Of a DNA stretch of 64,000 nucleotides, positions 1-9,022 are shown in pieces. Below the pieces are notes generated by a model. That model saw only the letters and a program-made list of their open reading frames with translations, made no database searches and was not told the origin of the DNA. Location of the stretch: positions 136,303 to 200,302 of the forward strand of contig CAUBPS010000002.1 in the NCBI GenBank assembly GCA_958437935.1. Direction: 5' to 3'. Made by a program: the position numbers and the translations under genes. Source of the stretch: an uncultured Collinsella sp. (GTDB taxonomy: Bacteria; Actinomycetota; Coriobacteriia; Coriobacteriales; Coriobacteriaceae). Position 1 is the stretch's first letter; the number at the start of each line of letters is the position of its first letter.

Positions 1-737
1 GCGGCCTTTCCGCCAACGCCATCAAACGCGAGATCGAAGGCTCGCTCAAGCGCTTGGGCACCGATTACCTAGACCTCTACATCATTCACCGCTTCGATTA
101 CGACGTTCCCATGGAAGAGACCATGGAGGCGCTCAACGACTTGGCGCGCGAGGGCAAGGTTCGCGCGCTCGGCGCCAGCGCTATGTATGCTTACCAGCTG
201 CACAACCTGCAGATCGTCGCGCGCGACCACGGATGGACGCCCTTTACGAGCATGCAGTGCCACTACAACCTGCTGTACCGAGAGGACGAGCGCGAGATGA
301 TCCCGGTGTGCCGCCAGTTTGACATGGCCCTTACGCCATACAGCCCCCTGGCGTCGGGACACCTCTGCCGCCCCACGTGGGAAAGCTCGAGCACACGTGG
401 CACCACCGACACGACCATGGCCAACAAGTACGACCATGATCGCGCCATCGACATGCCCGTCATTGAGCGCGTGGCCAAGATTGCCGCCGATCATGACGTG
501 CCGATGGCGCAGATTGCGCTGGCGTGGCACTGGGCGCGTGGGGTCGAGGCGCCCATCGTGGGTTGTTCCAAGCCCGAGCGAGTCGACGACGCCGTAGCTG
601 CACTCGACATAACGCTCTCCCCCGCCGAGATCGACTTCCTCGAGGAGCTTTATCAACCGCACGCGCTCGTTGGTCCCAAGGTCCGTCCCGGCGAAAAGCC
701 GCTTGCCGGCACTACCAAAGTCAAAATCGCAAAGTGA
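1..737 (+). CDS. aldo/keto reductase, 5' end outside window
   Basis: The reading frame is open from base 3, so the gene starts upstream; a TTG at 54 lies inside the domain (ahead of GTDYLDLYIIH) and is not the start. The visible part covers the C-terminal two thirds of a TIM-barrel NAD(P)H-dependent oxidoreductase: the GTDYLDLYIIHR strand, the EGKVRALGAS segment, a late-barrel TPYSPLASG and the PIVGCSKPERVDDA cofactor loop. Such enzymes reduce carbonyls in the cytoplasm; the substrate cannot be told. A small protein gene follows after 4 bases, probably in the same transcript. Confidence 0.9.
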   Translation, partial: GLSANAIKREIEGSLKRLGTDYLDLYIIHRFDYDVPMEETMEALNDLAREGKVRALGASAMYAYQLHNLQIVARDHGWTPFTSMQCHYNLLYREDEREMIPVCRQFDMALTPYSPLASGHLCRPTWESSSTRGTTDTTMANKYDHDRAIDMPVIERVAKIAADHDVPMAQIALAWHWARGVEAPIVGCSKPERVDDAVAALDITLSPAEIDFLEELYQPHALVGPKVRPGEKPLAGTTKVKIAK

Positions 738-741
738 CGAC

Positions 742-981
742 ATGGACGACAACATCATCAACGGCCTACACGACGCCGGCTGCAGCGAAGATCTCATCGA
801 GCTGTACAGCTCGGCCGCCAGCGACTGTGCGCGCATTTGCCTACTAAAACGGCATCGCCGCGAATTGCTCAATGATATACACACAGGGCAGCAGAAGCTC
901 GAATGCCTTGACTATCTCATTTATCGGCTACGCAGCGCCTCAACCGGATGCTGTTCAAGCCGCTCGGTATCGCGGCCATGA
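742..981 (+). CDS. small conserved protein downstream of aldo/keto reductase
   Basis: 79 residues from an ATG 4 bases after the reductase stop; a longer frame from 670 would run through the end of the reductase and is unlikely. It contains LHDAGCSEDLIELY and QKLECLDYLIYRL. This pattern (DAGC near the start, LDYLIY near the end) is familiar from small uncharacterised proteins of gut Firmicutes and Actinobacteria. Function unknown. The last dozen residues (SASTGCCSSRSVSRP) are low-complexity and may be a strain-specific extension. Confidence 0.75.
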   Translation: MDDNIINGLHDAGCSEDLIELYSSAASDCARICLLKRHRRELLNDIHTGQQKLECLDYLIYRLRSASTGCCSSRSVSRP

Positions 982-1063
982 GGCGGCACTTAATAGCACC
1001 TCACCATGGCACCAAATACTGCCTCACCATAAAGCCTAAACCGCAGCAACGAAAGGAACTCCA

Positions 1064-1537
1064 ATGACTAAGGCACTTGTGGCATGTTTCAGCGTATCGG
1101 GAACCACGATGGACGTTGCGAGCCGCTTGGCTCGCGTGACGGACAGTGACCTGTTCGCCATTGTGCCCGCCAATCCATACACAAGCGCCGACCTCAACTG
1201 GCGCGACAAGCAGAGCCGCAGCACACGCGAGGCCGCCGACCCCTCCTGCCGCCCCGCCATAACCTCTAGAGCGGAGCACATCGAAGGCTACGACACCATC
1301 TTTTTGGGTTTTCCCATCTGGTGGTACGTGGCACCGGCGATTATCAACACATTCCTTGAGTCTTACGACCTGACAGGCAAGACGATCGTCCTGTTTGCCA
1401 CCTCGGGCGGAAGCGGAATGGGAAAGACGGCGTCGGTCCTTAGGGCAAGCGCTCCAGGCGCAAAGATCGTTGACGGCGGCATTCTCAACAACGCAAGCAA
1501 CACCGACCTCGAGAAGTTCGCGGCAAGGTACCTCTAA
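1064..1537 (+). CDS. flavodoxin
   Basis: 157 residues. The N-terminus ALVACFSVSGTTMDVA is the FMN phosphate-binding loop of a flavodoxin; GFPIWWYVAP and LFATSGGSGMG are the isoalloxazine-contacting loops of the flavodoxin_4 type. The protein is a cytoplasmic one-electron carrier or a quinone/flavin reductase. A purine-rich stretch (AAAGGAACTCC) precedes the ATG. It stands alone between the reductase pair and a 320-base intergenic region. Partner unknown. Confidence 0.9.
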   Translation: MTKALVACFSVSGTTMDVASRLARVTDSDLFAIVPANPYTSADLNWRDKQSRSTREAADPSCRPAITSRAEHIEGYDTIFLGFPIWWYVAPAIINTFLESYDLTGKTIVLFATSGGSGMGKTASVLRASAPGAKIVDGGILNNASNTDLEKFAARYL

Positions 1538-1858
1538 CGCAACAAAGGCCGACAAATCGACGGCGCGGCGAGCACGATGAAAGCGGCATCATCGAGTGGA
1601 TATAGGAGCGCCTGCCCTATTCCAAGGTCGCCACCCTAACCTTTCATCCACTCCAAAACATGTACGTCAACATCCAAAGTCAACATTTTTTGACATCTTT
1701 GGATGCTGACGTACAGCTTTTTGTATGGACCGGAGAAGGCGCAAATGGCGAACCCATCGAGCCGTCAAGACACTTTAACCGTATGACCATGCACTCATCG
1801 ATGGCGGGATTCTCTATACTGAGTCACATATGACGGTATCGCGCCAAAGGAGAACGCC
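1538..1858. other. intergenic region with long palindrome and a promoter
   Basis: No coding sequence that I can support. It contains the palindrome at 1661-1715 and, close to the next gene, a TATACT element at 1815-1820 that could be its -10 box. A GTG at 1859 with AAAGGAG just upstream starts the next gene. Confidence 0.6.
1661..1715. repeat. long imperfect palindrome
   Basis: Arms of 19 bases (1661-1679 and 1697-1715) pair with one mismatch that would be G-U in RNA. The 17-base middle contains a second TCAA/TTGA pairing. The right arm is followed by GCTTTTTG, so it could act as a terminator for a transcript from the flavodoxin, though the stop codon is 120 bases away. It may instead be a dispersed palindromic repeat. 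Confidence 0.6.
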
Positions 1859-2386
1859 GTGACCACGTCGCAGATATCCCTGCTCGCGCTCATCTCGGTT
1901 GGAGGCATCGGCATCCTGCTTATCGGAATGAGCACGCTCATGAAAGCCGCCGCCCGCAGGAAAGCCAAGGCCTGCACCGCTATGATCATGGGAACGGTCA
2001 TTGACCACCGCTTTATGGGCGAAGGCAGAATGTATCCCGTTTTGGAGTACACCGTCGACGGCACGCGGCACCACGTGAGAAAACAATTCCGCGGCGTAAA
2101 GACCAAAAGCTTGTCGGGACTCCCCGTCCGCACGCAAAGCGCGGCGTACGAAGACGCCAAGGGCTGGTTGCACGTACAGACAGGACCCATCACACGCCTA
2201 GATACTCTCGCAGAGCAGCTTTGGCCCCTCGGCAGCCAAATGACTGTGCACTACAACCCCAGCAGCCCAGACAAGAGCTATGTCGAGCGCCCTATCGTGG
2301 GCGACTTTGCCACGCTGATGTTTAAAATCGCGGGTATCTTGCTCATCGCGCTGAGTATTTTGCTCTATGTTCTTATCCAGCGCTAG
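1859..2386 (+). CDS. DUF3592-like membrane protein
   Basis: 175 residues from a GTG with AAAGGAG just upstream. One hydrophobic segment at about 8-30 and another at about 150-172 flank an extracytoplasmic-type region with the sequence YPVLEYTVDGTRHHVRKQF and a MTVHYNPSSPDKSYVE motif. That arrangement (TM, beta-rich part with VxYNPxxP, TM) is typical of DUF3592 proteins. Function unknown. The next gene, also membrane-bound, starts 63 bases downstream and may be co-transcribed. Confidence 0.75.
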   Translation: MTTSQISLLALISVGGIGILLIGMSTLMKAAARRKAKACTAMIMGTVIDHRFMGEGRMYPVLEYTVDGTRHHVRKQFRGVKTKSLSGLPVRTQSAAYEDAKGWLHVQTGPITRLDTLAEQLWPLGSQMTVHYNPSSPDKSYVERPIVGDFATLMFKIAGILLIALSILLYVLIQR

Positions 2387-2449
2387 CTCAGACTGATACA
2401 TCCCGCGCGCCGCGCGCCACAACGACCGCCACGACACCAAGGACCAGCT

Positions 2450-3583
2450 ATGGCAACACTCTCCGAACAAGAACGTAAGCGCATCCAGCGATACTGCATT
2501 TGCCCCAAGGTTGCCGGCGCGGCACTTGCCATGGCATTCGTGCTGCCCTTATCGATCATTCCTTTCGAAATGGTCGACGACATCGTCTTCCATCACGAAG
2601 GCTTCCAAGAGACAGGCATGATGACCGCCTTGGTGCTCACCGCCATCGAGCTCGTTATATTCTGCTACTGCGCTCTCGCCCCGCGCTTTGGCATGCGTGG
2701 CAAGCAGTGGAAGGAAATGCAGCGCCGGCTCGCCGTCGAGCAGAGCGAGAAAGACCGCTCGGCACAAATCGCAGGCGTTGTTGGCACGCAGGCCGCCGCG
2801 CGCCTGCTCAAGAACAGCGACAACGAGACCGCGCGCAACCTGGGCGGCGCGGCAGAAGTCGCCGCTGCCGTAGGCGCCGTCGCCACCGCGGCAGACGTGC
2901 TTACCGAGAGCTTCGCCAACGCAAAGGCTATGGCAGAGGCCTGTGGCGTGCCTGTCCCCCGTGCAAAGAAGTGGGTCATCGCGCTTGTGGCGCTGCCCCT
3001 CGCGATCGTATGCGGCGCCTATATCCCGCAGCTGGCGCAGGGAAACATCGAGATGCAGGAGAACGCCGCGGCCGCGGCTGAGCAGATCGCCATTGCTCGC
3101 AAGGCATTAGAGCCCTCATGCGAGTACGTGTCCGCCGATGACCCCTACGAGCGATATCAAGATTACGGCTATCACGTCCGCGGTTATCTGCACGACGGCG
3201 ACTCCGATACCCAAAAGACCTATACGTACCTGGATTTTGACAACAAGGGAACGCTCACGGAAGTGAGCTACGCGGCAGAGATTGACCCCGACGCGAGCCT
3301 CGAGGACAACCTTGCCCGTATCGAGCTCGACCTTGACGCGCTTTCCTCTGTTGTCCAAACCATAGACGTCAAGACCGCAAGCCCCGAGCTCCTAGCACCG
3401 CAGAAGCTCCCCGAAGAGTTTAGGCAGGCTTTTTTGAACGGCTCGCTCTACGAGAGAATCTCTATCAGGACGAGTGACGACCCCATCAAAGCGTATTACT
3501 CGTTTGACACGGATCCCGAGGACGAGTTTGACGAGTACACCCATCCAACCATCCGCATCACGCTGATGGGCAAAACGAACTAG
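2450..3583 (+). CDS. multi-pass membrane protein of unknown function
   Basis: 377 residues; not recognised as a known family. Hydrophobic segments lie near 22-40, 60-78 and 173-190. Between them is an alanine-rich cytoplasmic stretch (AAEVAAAVGAVATAADVL). The C-terminal 180 residues are soluble, acidic and contain Tyr-rich motifs (YERYQDYGYHVRGY). It probably forms a unit with the DUF3592-like gene. A strong hairpin starts 15 bases after the stop. Confidence 0.6.
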   Translation: MATLSEQERKRIQRYCICPKVAGAALAMAFVLPLSIIPFEMVDDIVFHHEGFQETGMMTALVLTAIELVIFCYCALAPRFGMRGKQWKEMQRRLAVEQSEKDRSAQIAGVVGTQAAARLLKNSDNETARNLGGAAEVAAAVGAVATAADVLTESFANAKAMAEACGVPVPRAKKWVIALVALPLAIVCGAYIPQLAQGNIEMQENAAAAAEQIAIARKALEPSCEYVSADDPYERYQDYGYHVRGYLHDGDSDTQKTYTYLDFDNKGTLTEVSYAAEIDPDASLEDNLARIELDLDALSSVVQTIDVKTASPELLAPQKLPEEFRQAFLNGSLYERISIRTSDDPIKAYYSFDTDPEDEFDEYTHPTIRITLMGKTN

Positions 3584-3597
3584 GTGCAGGGAGATGA

Positions 3598-3628
3598 ATG
3601 TGACAAAGGGGCTGTCCCTTTGTCACAT
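3598..3628. terminator. bidirectional terminator, TGTGACAAAG palindrome
   Basis: Perfect 13-bp arms (3598-3610, 3616-3628) around a 5-base loop. It sits between two convergent genes and its last base touches the stop codon of the ABC transporter gene. A sequence relative lies at 7062-7092, on the other side of that gene. Confidence 0.8.
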
Positions 3629-6600
3629 TATTCGGAACGTAGGGCCTCCACGGGGTCTTTCTTGGATGCGCTGCGGGCCGGCAGCAGGCCAGCGACAACC
3701 GTCAGCAACACCGAAATCGCGATGAGCACCAGCGCGTCCTGCACGGGCAGGCTCATCAGATTGGGGACCTGTTTGACCGCAAGCGCCCAGGCATTGACCG
3801 GAAAACTCACGAGCACCACGACGACGATGGCGAAGACGCCAGCAATGAGGCCTTCGATGAAAGTCTCGGCGTTGAACACGTTGGCCACATTGTGCTTCGA
3901 CGCGCCGATCGCGCGCAGGATGCCAATCTCCTTTTTACGTTCCAGCACGCTGATGTAGGTGATGATGCCGATCATGATGGAGCTGACGACCAAGCTGATG
4001 CTCACAAATGCGATGAGCACCAAGCTGATGGTGTTCACGATATCGGTCACCGAGCCCATGATGATGCCCATGTAGTCGGTGTACGAGATGGCCTGTTCGT
4101 CGTGGCCGGCGGCTTTGACCTGCCTGTTATAAGCATCGATGTGATCGAGCACGCGCTCCTTAGCCTCAAAGTCGCGCGGGAAAATCTTGACCGAGATGGG
4201 GTCCGCCTCGTCCGCATAGCCCAACGTGGTCAGATTGTTATCGTAGGTGAGCTTCGAAGCCTTGGCATAGCTCATCATGAGCGAACTCAGGTCCTCGGCG
4301 TCCATGTTGAAGTGAATGGCACGAGCAAAGGCGCTCGCATCCACACGCATAGCGCTCGCCAGGTTGGCAAAACTGGATGACACCTGCGTCGCCATCTGGC
4401 CCATGAGCCCTGCCGCGCCCGCCTTGAGCTGAGCTGACACCGTCGCCGCAATCTGATCGCTGATTGTCTTGGTCACCTGATCCATAGCCTGCTGCAGATA
4501 CGGAGCCAGCTGCTTTTGCACATAGTCGGTCATCGCCTGTTGCAGGCGCTCGGCCAGGGCATCGCCTCCGAGCGCCTTGAGCTGGGCCAGGATTTGCTGG
4601 GCTGCTGCATCATTCTCAAGATACGTCGAGAATGCGGCAGCGAGCTTTGACGCGTCCTTAAGATCTTCGGGCGACAGCGCCTTAAACTGATCAGACTGCA
4701 AAAAGCCCTCAAACAGCTGGTTGGCTAGTGTTCCCACCTGCTGCATTTGCTCGGGCGTAAGTTCCAGACCGTCAAAGATACCCGAGAAATCGGGGGCCGG
4801 CGCTTTGGCCATGATGTCACTAAAGTCGATGTCCTTACCAACGTCCGAAAGGTCAATGTTCAGCCCGGACAAATCGATACCAGAAAGGTCGACACCGCCC
4901 GCCGCGCCCGAGAGCGCAGATGCATCGAACGAGAACGCACTTTTGAGCGTCGCCTCGTCCACGCTGAACATACTGCCCAGATCCACGCCCTGCTTGGCCT
5001 CGCCTTGCAGTTCGTCGAAAGACTTGCCCGTAAAGACATCCGTCTCGGGGTGGGCAAGCTGCTCTTGCACAATCTGCGAATCGGCGGCACGCTCCATAAG
5101 CTGGCGAGTCAGTGCATGCGTATAGGCAATGCCCGGAGACAATGCACTCGCATTGGCCGTCTCGTTAGGTCGCACCACGCCCACAATACGCACGTCAATG
5201 CCGTCGGCAACCTTGGCCGTCATAAAGTCGGCGTCGCCAGACATGTCAGTCCACATGCCGGTCTCTTCGTTTTTACGATAGGCATCGGCCGGCGACAGCA
5301 CCTTAAACGTCGTGGACAGCGCATCGTCGTAGGTAAAGTCGCCGCCGGTCTTGGGCGTCTCAACCTTGCCATCGGCCGTCATGGCGCTGTTAACCAGGTC
5401 GTTGAGCTCATCGATATCCAGCGCACCGATGCTGTAGAGCGTGTAGTCGCCCACCGTGCCGCGGCTCGAAAGTACCATCACGGCTTCGTTGGCAGACGTG
5501 GGCCAATGGCCGGCGACGACATCGTACTGGCTGTCGAGCAGGCTCTGGTCGTCAATCATCTCGTTAAAGACCGAGGTTCCCATGGAATCCATGCTCACCG
5601 TTGCCGCCGAACTTGCGCCGCCGCTCATGGCCTCGGTCATAGCGTTGGGCACCAGCCGGACAGGCTTCTCATCGCCCTTGCCCGCACGATAGACAACCGG
5701 CGTCACGCCGTAGCCGTACTGGATAGCGTTGACCTCTTTATTGATACCGTCGCCGTCGTCGTCAAGCCATGCCTTAAAGCTTGTCATATCGTTAGATTTA
5801 ACACTTGCGAACATGTCCTTTACGGCTGTGACCACAGGGATCTTGTCGGTTCCCTTAGCTTTGCCACCGGTAGCGTCATCGGACGAGCCCTCGCCCTTGG
5901 ACGCCTCCTCATCGGTAGCCCCATGGCCGCCCATCATGGACGACAGGTCGTAGTCTTGTTTGGAAATCGTCAGCGGGTAGCTCGAGAGCGTGTCCTCCTC
6001 GACCTTTTTGATGTAGTCGTTTACGCCGTTGGACAGCGCCAGGATCGCCGCAATGCCGATAATGCCAATCGAGCCCGCAAAGGCCGTCATGGCCGTGCGA
6101 CCCTTCTTGGTCATGAGGTTTCGGGCAGAAAGCCCCAGCGCCGTCACAAAGCTCATCGAGGTTTTGCGCGTGGGCTTGGCCTCGCGACGCGCGGCCTCGG
6201 CAGCATCAAAGGGATCTGAATCGTCGGTGATCTTGCCGTCCGCCAGGGTGACGATGCGCGTGGCGTACTTGTACGCCAGCTCGGGATTGTGCGTGACCAT
6301 GATGACCAGACGGTCGCGCGCAACGTCCTTGAGCAAATCCATGACCTGCACGGATGTCGTTGAGTCCAAGGCGCCGGTCGGCTCGTCAGCCAGCACAATC
6401 TCGGGATCGTTGATCAGGGCGCGGGCAATAGCCACGCGCTGCATCTGGCCGCCCGATAGTTGGCTCGGGCGCTTGTTAACGTGCTCGCCCAGACCGACTG
6501 CCTCAAGCGCCTTGCGTGCACGCTGGCGGCGCTCGGCATGCCCCACGCCCGTGAGCGTAAGCGCCAATTCCACGTTTTCCAAAATGGTCTGATGCGGAAT

Positions 6601-6891
6601 GAGGTTGTAGCTCTGAAACACAAAGCCAATGCGATTGTTTCTGTAGGCATCCCAATCGCGGTCGCTGAAGTCCTTGGTCGAGATGCCATCGATCAACAGG
6701 TCGCCGGAATCGAAATGGTCGAGTCCACCAATGACGTTGAGCATCGTAGTTTTACCCGAACCCGAGGGACCCAGGATGGCTACAAACTCGTTATCGCGAA
6801 AAGACAGGCTTACGCTGTCGAGCGCTACCTGCGTAAACGACTGCGTAACGTACCTTTTGCAAATATCTCTGAGATCCAGCATGGACGGCAA
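3628..6891 (-). CDS. ABC exporter, ATPase fused to FtsX-type permease
   Basis: 1087 residues. Residues 1-230 are a complete ABC ATPase: Walker A GPSGSGKTT (41-49), Q-loop FVFQSYN, signature LSGGQ (145-149), Walker B IVLADE (165-170) and switch His201. A first TM helix follows near 265-285. Then comes a soluble region of more than 500 residues with a repeated SGIDLSGLNIDLSD-type stretch and coiled-coil-prone helices. Three TM segments of an FtsX/MacB permease close the protein (LVLIAFVSISLVVSSIM, a GILRAIGAS motif, AISVLLTVVAGLLPA). Members of this class dimerise and move peptides or lipoproteins or act as mechanotransmitters. The large extracytoplasmic domain is longer than in MacB. Single gene, hairpins on both sides. 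Confidence 0.9.
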   Translation of the reverse strand: MPSMLDLRDICKRYVTQSFTQVALDSVSLSFRDNEFVAILGPSGSGKTTMLNVIGGLDHFDSGDLLIDGISTKDFSDRDWDAYRNNRIGFVFQSYNLIPHQTILENVELALTLTGVGHAERRQRARKALEAVGLGEHVNKRPSQLSGGQMQRVAIARALINDPEIVLADEPTGALDSTTSVQVMDLLKDVARDRLVIMVTHNPELAYKYATRIVTLADGKITDDSDPFDAAEAARREAKPTRKTSMSFVTALGLSARNLMTKKGRTAMTAFAGSIGIIGIAAILALSNGVNDYIKKVEEDTLSSYPLTISKQDYDLSSMMGGHGATDEEASKGEGSSDDATGGKAKGTDKIPVVTAVKDMFASVKSNDMTSFKAWLDDDGDGINKEVNAIQYGYGVTPVVYRAGKGDEKPVRLVPNAMTEAMSGGASSAATVSMDSMGTSVFNEMIDDQSLLDSQYDVVAGHWPTSANEAVMVLSSRGTVGDYTLYSIGALDIDELNDLVNSAMTADGKVETPKTGGDFTYDDALSTTFKVLSPADAYRKNEETGMWTDMSGDADFMTAKVADGIDVRIVGVVRPNETANASALSPGIAYTHALTRQLMERAADSQIVQEQLAHPETDVFTGKSFDELQGEAKQGVDLGSMFSVDEATLKSAFSFDASALSGAAGGVDLSGIDLSGLNIDLSDVGKDIDFSDIMAKAPAPDFSGIFDGLELTPEQMQQVGTLANQLFEGFLQSDQFKALSPEDLKDASKLAAAFSTYLENDAAAQQILAQLKALGGDALAERLQQAMTDYVQKQLAPYLQQAMDQVTKTISDQIAATVSAQLKAGAAGLMGQMATQVSSSFANLASAMRVDASAFARAIHFNMDAEDLSSLMMSYAKASKLTYDNNLTTLGYADEADPISVKIFPRDFEAKERVLDHIDAYNRQVKAAGHDEQAISYTDYMGIIMGSVTDIVNTISLVLIAFVSISLVVSSIMIGIITYISVLERKKEIGILRAIGASKHNVANVFNAETFIEGLIAGVFAIVVVVLVSFPVNAWALAVKQVPNLMSLPVQDALVLIAISVLLTVVAGLLPARSASKKDPVEALRSE

Positions 6892-7061
6892 CCTCTCTCG
6901 CGCGGGCGCGCTCGCCCGCTCCCCCGCCGTTCACGTTCGGCGCGCTTGTCCTACTCTATCCTCATTTTTGGCCGATACCAGTGAGGAATGTAACGAACCG
7001 CGCCAAAAAACGAACGGGACAGCACGCCGCATGGCGCACCATCCCGCATATAACATCCCCG

Positions 7062-7092
7062 ATGTGACAAAGAGGCTGTCACTTTGTCACAT
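7062..7092. terminator. palindrome related to that at 3598
   Basis: Arms of 11 bases (7062-7072, 7082-7092) pair perfectly and share the ATGTGACAAAG arm and the GGCTGTC loop with the hairpin at 3598-3628. It lies just past the stop of the minus-strand oxidoreductase gene and upstream of the ABC gene. Confidence 0.7.
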
Positions 7093-7103
7093 TCCAATGC
7101 GCG

Positions 7104-8795
7104 CTACTTTTCGAGCCCGCACGGCATAACGTTAGCGCTGCCGCGGCGAGCCTCAGTCACGGCTGCAAAGAAGCGATAGCCGCCCGAGAAGTTAAAGCAC
7201 TCAAAGCCATGCTGCGCCAAAATGCGGCAAGCAATGTAGCTGCGAATGCCGCTCTGGCAAATTACGTAGACCGGCTTGGCCCGGTCGAGCTCGCCCAGGC
7301 GATTGCGCAGATCATCGACGGGAATGTTTACGAAACCATCGATATGCCCGCGCTCATACTCCCCTTCCGTACGAACATCGAGCAGCTGCACGCTGCCATC
7401 GCGTGGCAAGTTGGGCTCATCCTCCCAATGCCACTGCGCCAGTATGCCGCGATTGAGGTTCTCGATCATAAAGCCCGCCATATTGACGGGATCCTTCGCC
7501 GATGAGTACGGCGGCGCGTATGCTAGGTCCAAATCCTTAAGCCTATCGCCGCGCATGCCTGCCTGGATGGCAGTCGCCAGAACGTCGATACACTTGTCCA
7601 CACCATCGATGCCCACGATTTGCGCACCCAGCAGGCGCAATCCCTGCTTCTCGAAGATAACCTTCATGGTCATGGGCGTTGCACCCGGATAATAACCCGC
7701 ATGCGAACCGGGCGACAGGACCACGCTGTCGCAGTCAATTCCCGCCGCGTGTGCTGCCTTTTCGGATAGTCCCGTGCTTGCCGCCGTCAAGTCGAATACC
7801 TTGATAATCGATGAGCCCAACGATCCGCGGTAGCAGCTGTCCATGCCGGCTATGACATCGGCAACGACACGCCCCTGCTTGTTGGCGGGGCCGGCGAGCG
7901 AAATGACCGCGTCCTCGCCGGTCACCTGATGCGTGACCTGCGCGGCATCGCCCACGGCATACACGTCGGCAGCAGAGGTCTCCATGCGGTCGTTGACCAC
8001 AATAGCCCCCTTGATGCCCAGTTCGAGCCCCGCCTCTTGCGCCAGATGGCTCTCAGGTGCCACGCCAATGGCGAGCAGCACCATATCGGCTCCGATAGGG
8101 TCATCGCCCGCAACATGGGTGACAACGCGGCCATCAACTTCCTCAAAACCTGTCACATCGGCCTTGAGGCGCAGATCAATACCGTGCTCACGCACCTCGG
8201 TATGCAAAAGGGTCGCCATGTCGTAATCCAGGTTGTTCATAAGCTGGACGGGACGCTGCAGAAGGGTCACCTGGAGCCCTAGCTCGCACAGATTCTCCGC
8301 CGTCTCGACGCCAATGAAGCCGCCGCCGATCACGACGGCACTGCTCGGTCGCCGCTCTCGAACATAGCTGTGAATACGCAGCGTGTCCTCAACGGTGCGT
8401 AGGCTAAAGATTTTATCCGAGTCGATGCCCGGCAACGCAGGGCGAATCGGCTTTGCACCCGGCGACAGGATGAGCTTGTCATACGTCTCGACAAATTCCT
8501 CGCCCGTCAGCATATTGCGAACCTCGACCGTATGCGAATCGGGATGGATGGCAAACACCTCGTGACTCGTCTTGACCGCAATGCGAAAGCGATCCCAAAA
8601 GCCCTTGGGAGACTGCAGCGTCAATGCACTCTCTTCTTCTATCACGCCGCCAATGTAGTACGGAAGCCCACAGTTGGCATACGATACAAAACCCGTGCGC
8701 TCAAAGATGACAATTTGGGCCTGCTCGTCGAGCCTGCGCAAACGTGCCGCCGCCGATGCGCCGCCCGCGACGCCTCCAACGATAACCACCTTCAT
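7104..8795 (-). CDS. CoA-disulfide reductase with C-terminal rhodanese domain
   Basis: 563 residues. N-terminal FAD site MKVVIVGGVAGGASAAARLRR, active-site SYANCGLPYYIGG with Cys42, an NAD(P)H site VVIGGGFIGVETAENL and a second FAD motif VYAVGDAA place it in the single-cysteine CoA-disulfide reductase/NADH oxidase family. The last 100 residues form a rhodanese domain with the loop CQSGIRS (Cys513). This architecture is known for enzymes acting on CoA disulfides, persulfides or polysulfides. The enzyme is cytoplasmic. A separate rhodanese half-gene lies 2 bases upstream on the same strand. Confidence 0.92.
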   Translation of the reverse strand: MKVVIVGGVAGGASAAARLRRLDEQAQIVIFERTGFVSYANCGLPYYIGGVIEEESALTLQSPKGFWDRFRIAVKTSHEVFAIHPDSHTVEVRNMLTGEEFVETYDKLILSPGAKPIRPALPGIDSDKIFSLRTVEDTLRIHSYVRERRPSSAVVIGGGFIGVETAENLCELGLQVTLLQRPVQLMNNLDYDMATLLHTEVREHGIDLRLKADVTGFEEVDGRVVTHVAGDDPIGADMVLLAIGVAPESHLAQEAGLELGIKGAIVVNDRMETSAADVYAVGDAAQVTHQVTGEDAVISLAGPANKQGRVVADVIAGMDSCYRGSLGSSIIKVFDLTAASTGLSEKAAHAAGIDCDSVVLSPGSHAGYYPGATPMTMKVIFEKQGLRLLGAQIVGIDGVDKCIDVLATAIQAGMRGDRLKDLDLAYAPPYSSAKDPVNMAGFMIENLNRGILAQWHWEDEPNLPRDGSVQLLDVRTEGEYERGHIDGFVNIPVDDLRNRLGELDRAKPVYVICQSGIRSYIACRILAQHGFECFNFSGGYRFFAAVTEARRGSANVMPCGLEK

Positions 8796-8797
8796 AG

Positions 8798-8950
8798 CTA
8801 ACGCACCACCTTTCCCGTATAGCCGCTTATGCCGCCGATATTCTTGACACTGCCATACCCAGAACGCTTAAGAAAACTCACAGCTTGGTTGCTTCGCGCA
8901 CCACTCAGGCAATGCACGAAAAGCTGCGTGCCCTTTCGACGTATACCCAT
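8798..8950 (-). pseudogene. truncated rhodanese (C-terminal half)
   Basis: A 50-codon frame from an ATG at 8950 ends 2 bases before the CoA-disulfide reductase start. It reads LFVHCLSGARSNQAVSFLKR and then a NIGGISGY segment: the catalytic loop and last helix of a single-domain rhodanese, with Cys14 kept. The N-terminal half that such a domain needs is missing; just upstream lies the terminator of the TlpA gene. It is most likely a remnant whose transcript still leads into the reductase gene. A functional micro-rhodanese cannot be excluded. Confidence 0.65.
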
Positions 8951-8968
8951 GATGCTACCCCGAAGCAG

Positions 8969-8997
8969 AAAAAAAGAGTCGCTGTTTCCAGCGACTC
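8969..8997 (-). terminator. terminator of the TlpA-type gene
   Basis: Arms GAGTCGCTG (8976-8984) and CAGCGACTC (8989-8997) around TTTC. On the minus strand the stem is followed by a run of seven T (8969-8975). Confidence 0.9.
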
Positions 8998-9022
8998 CCC
9001 TTCAGTTGCCTGTCCCACGAAT

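Noticed and set aside
4747..6219. 490-codon plus-strand frame inside the ABC exporter gene
   Set aside because: His/Arg-rich shadow of the exporter; the exporter has all ABC motifs.
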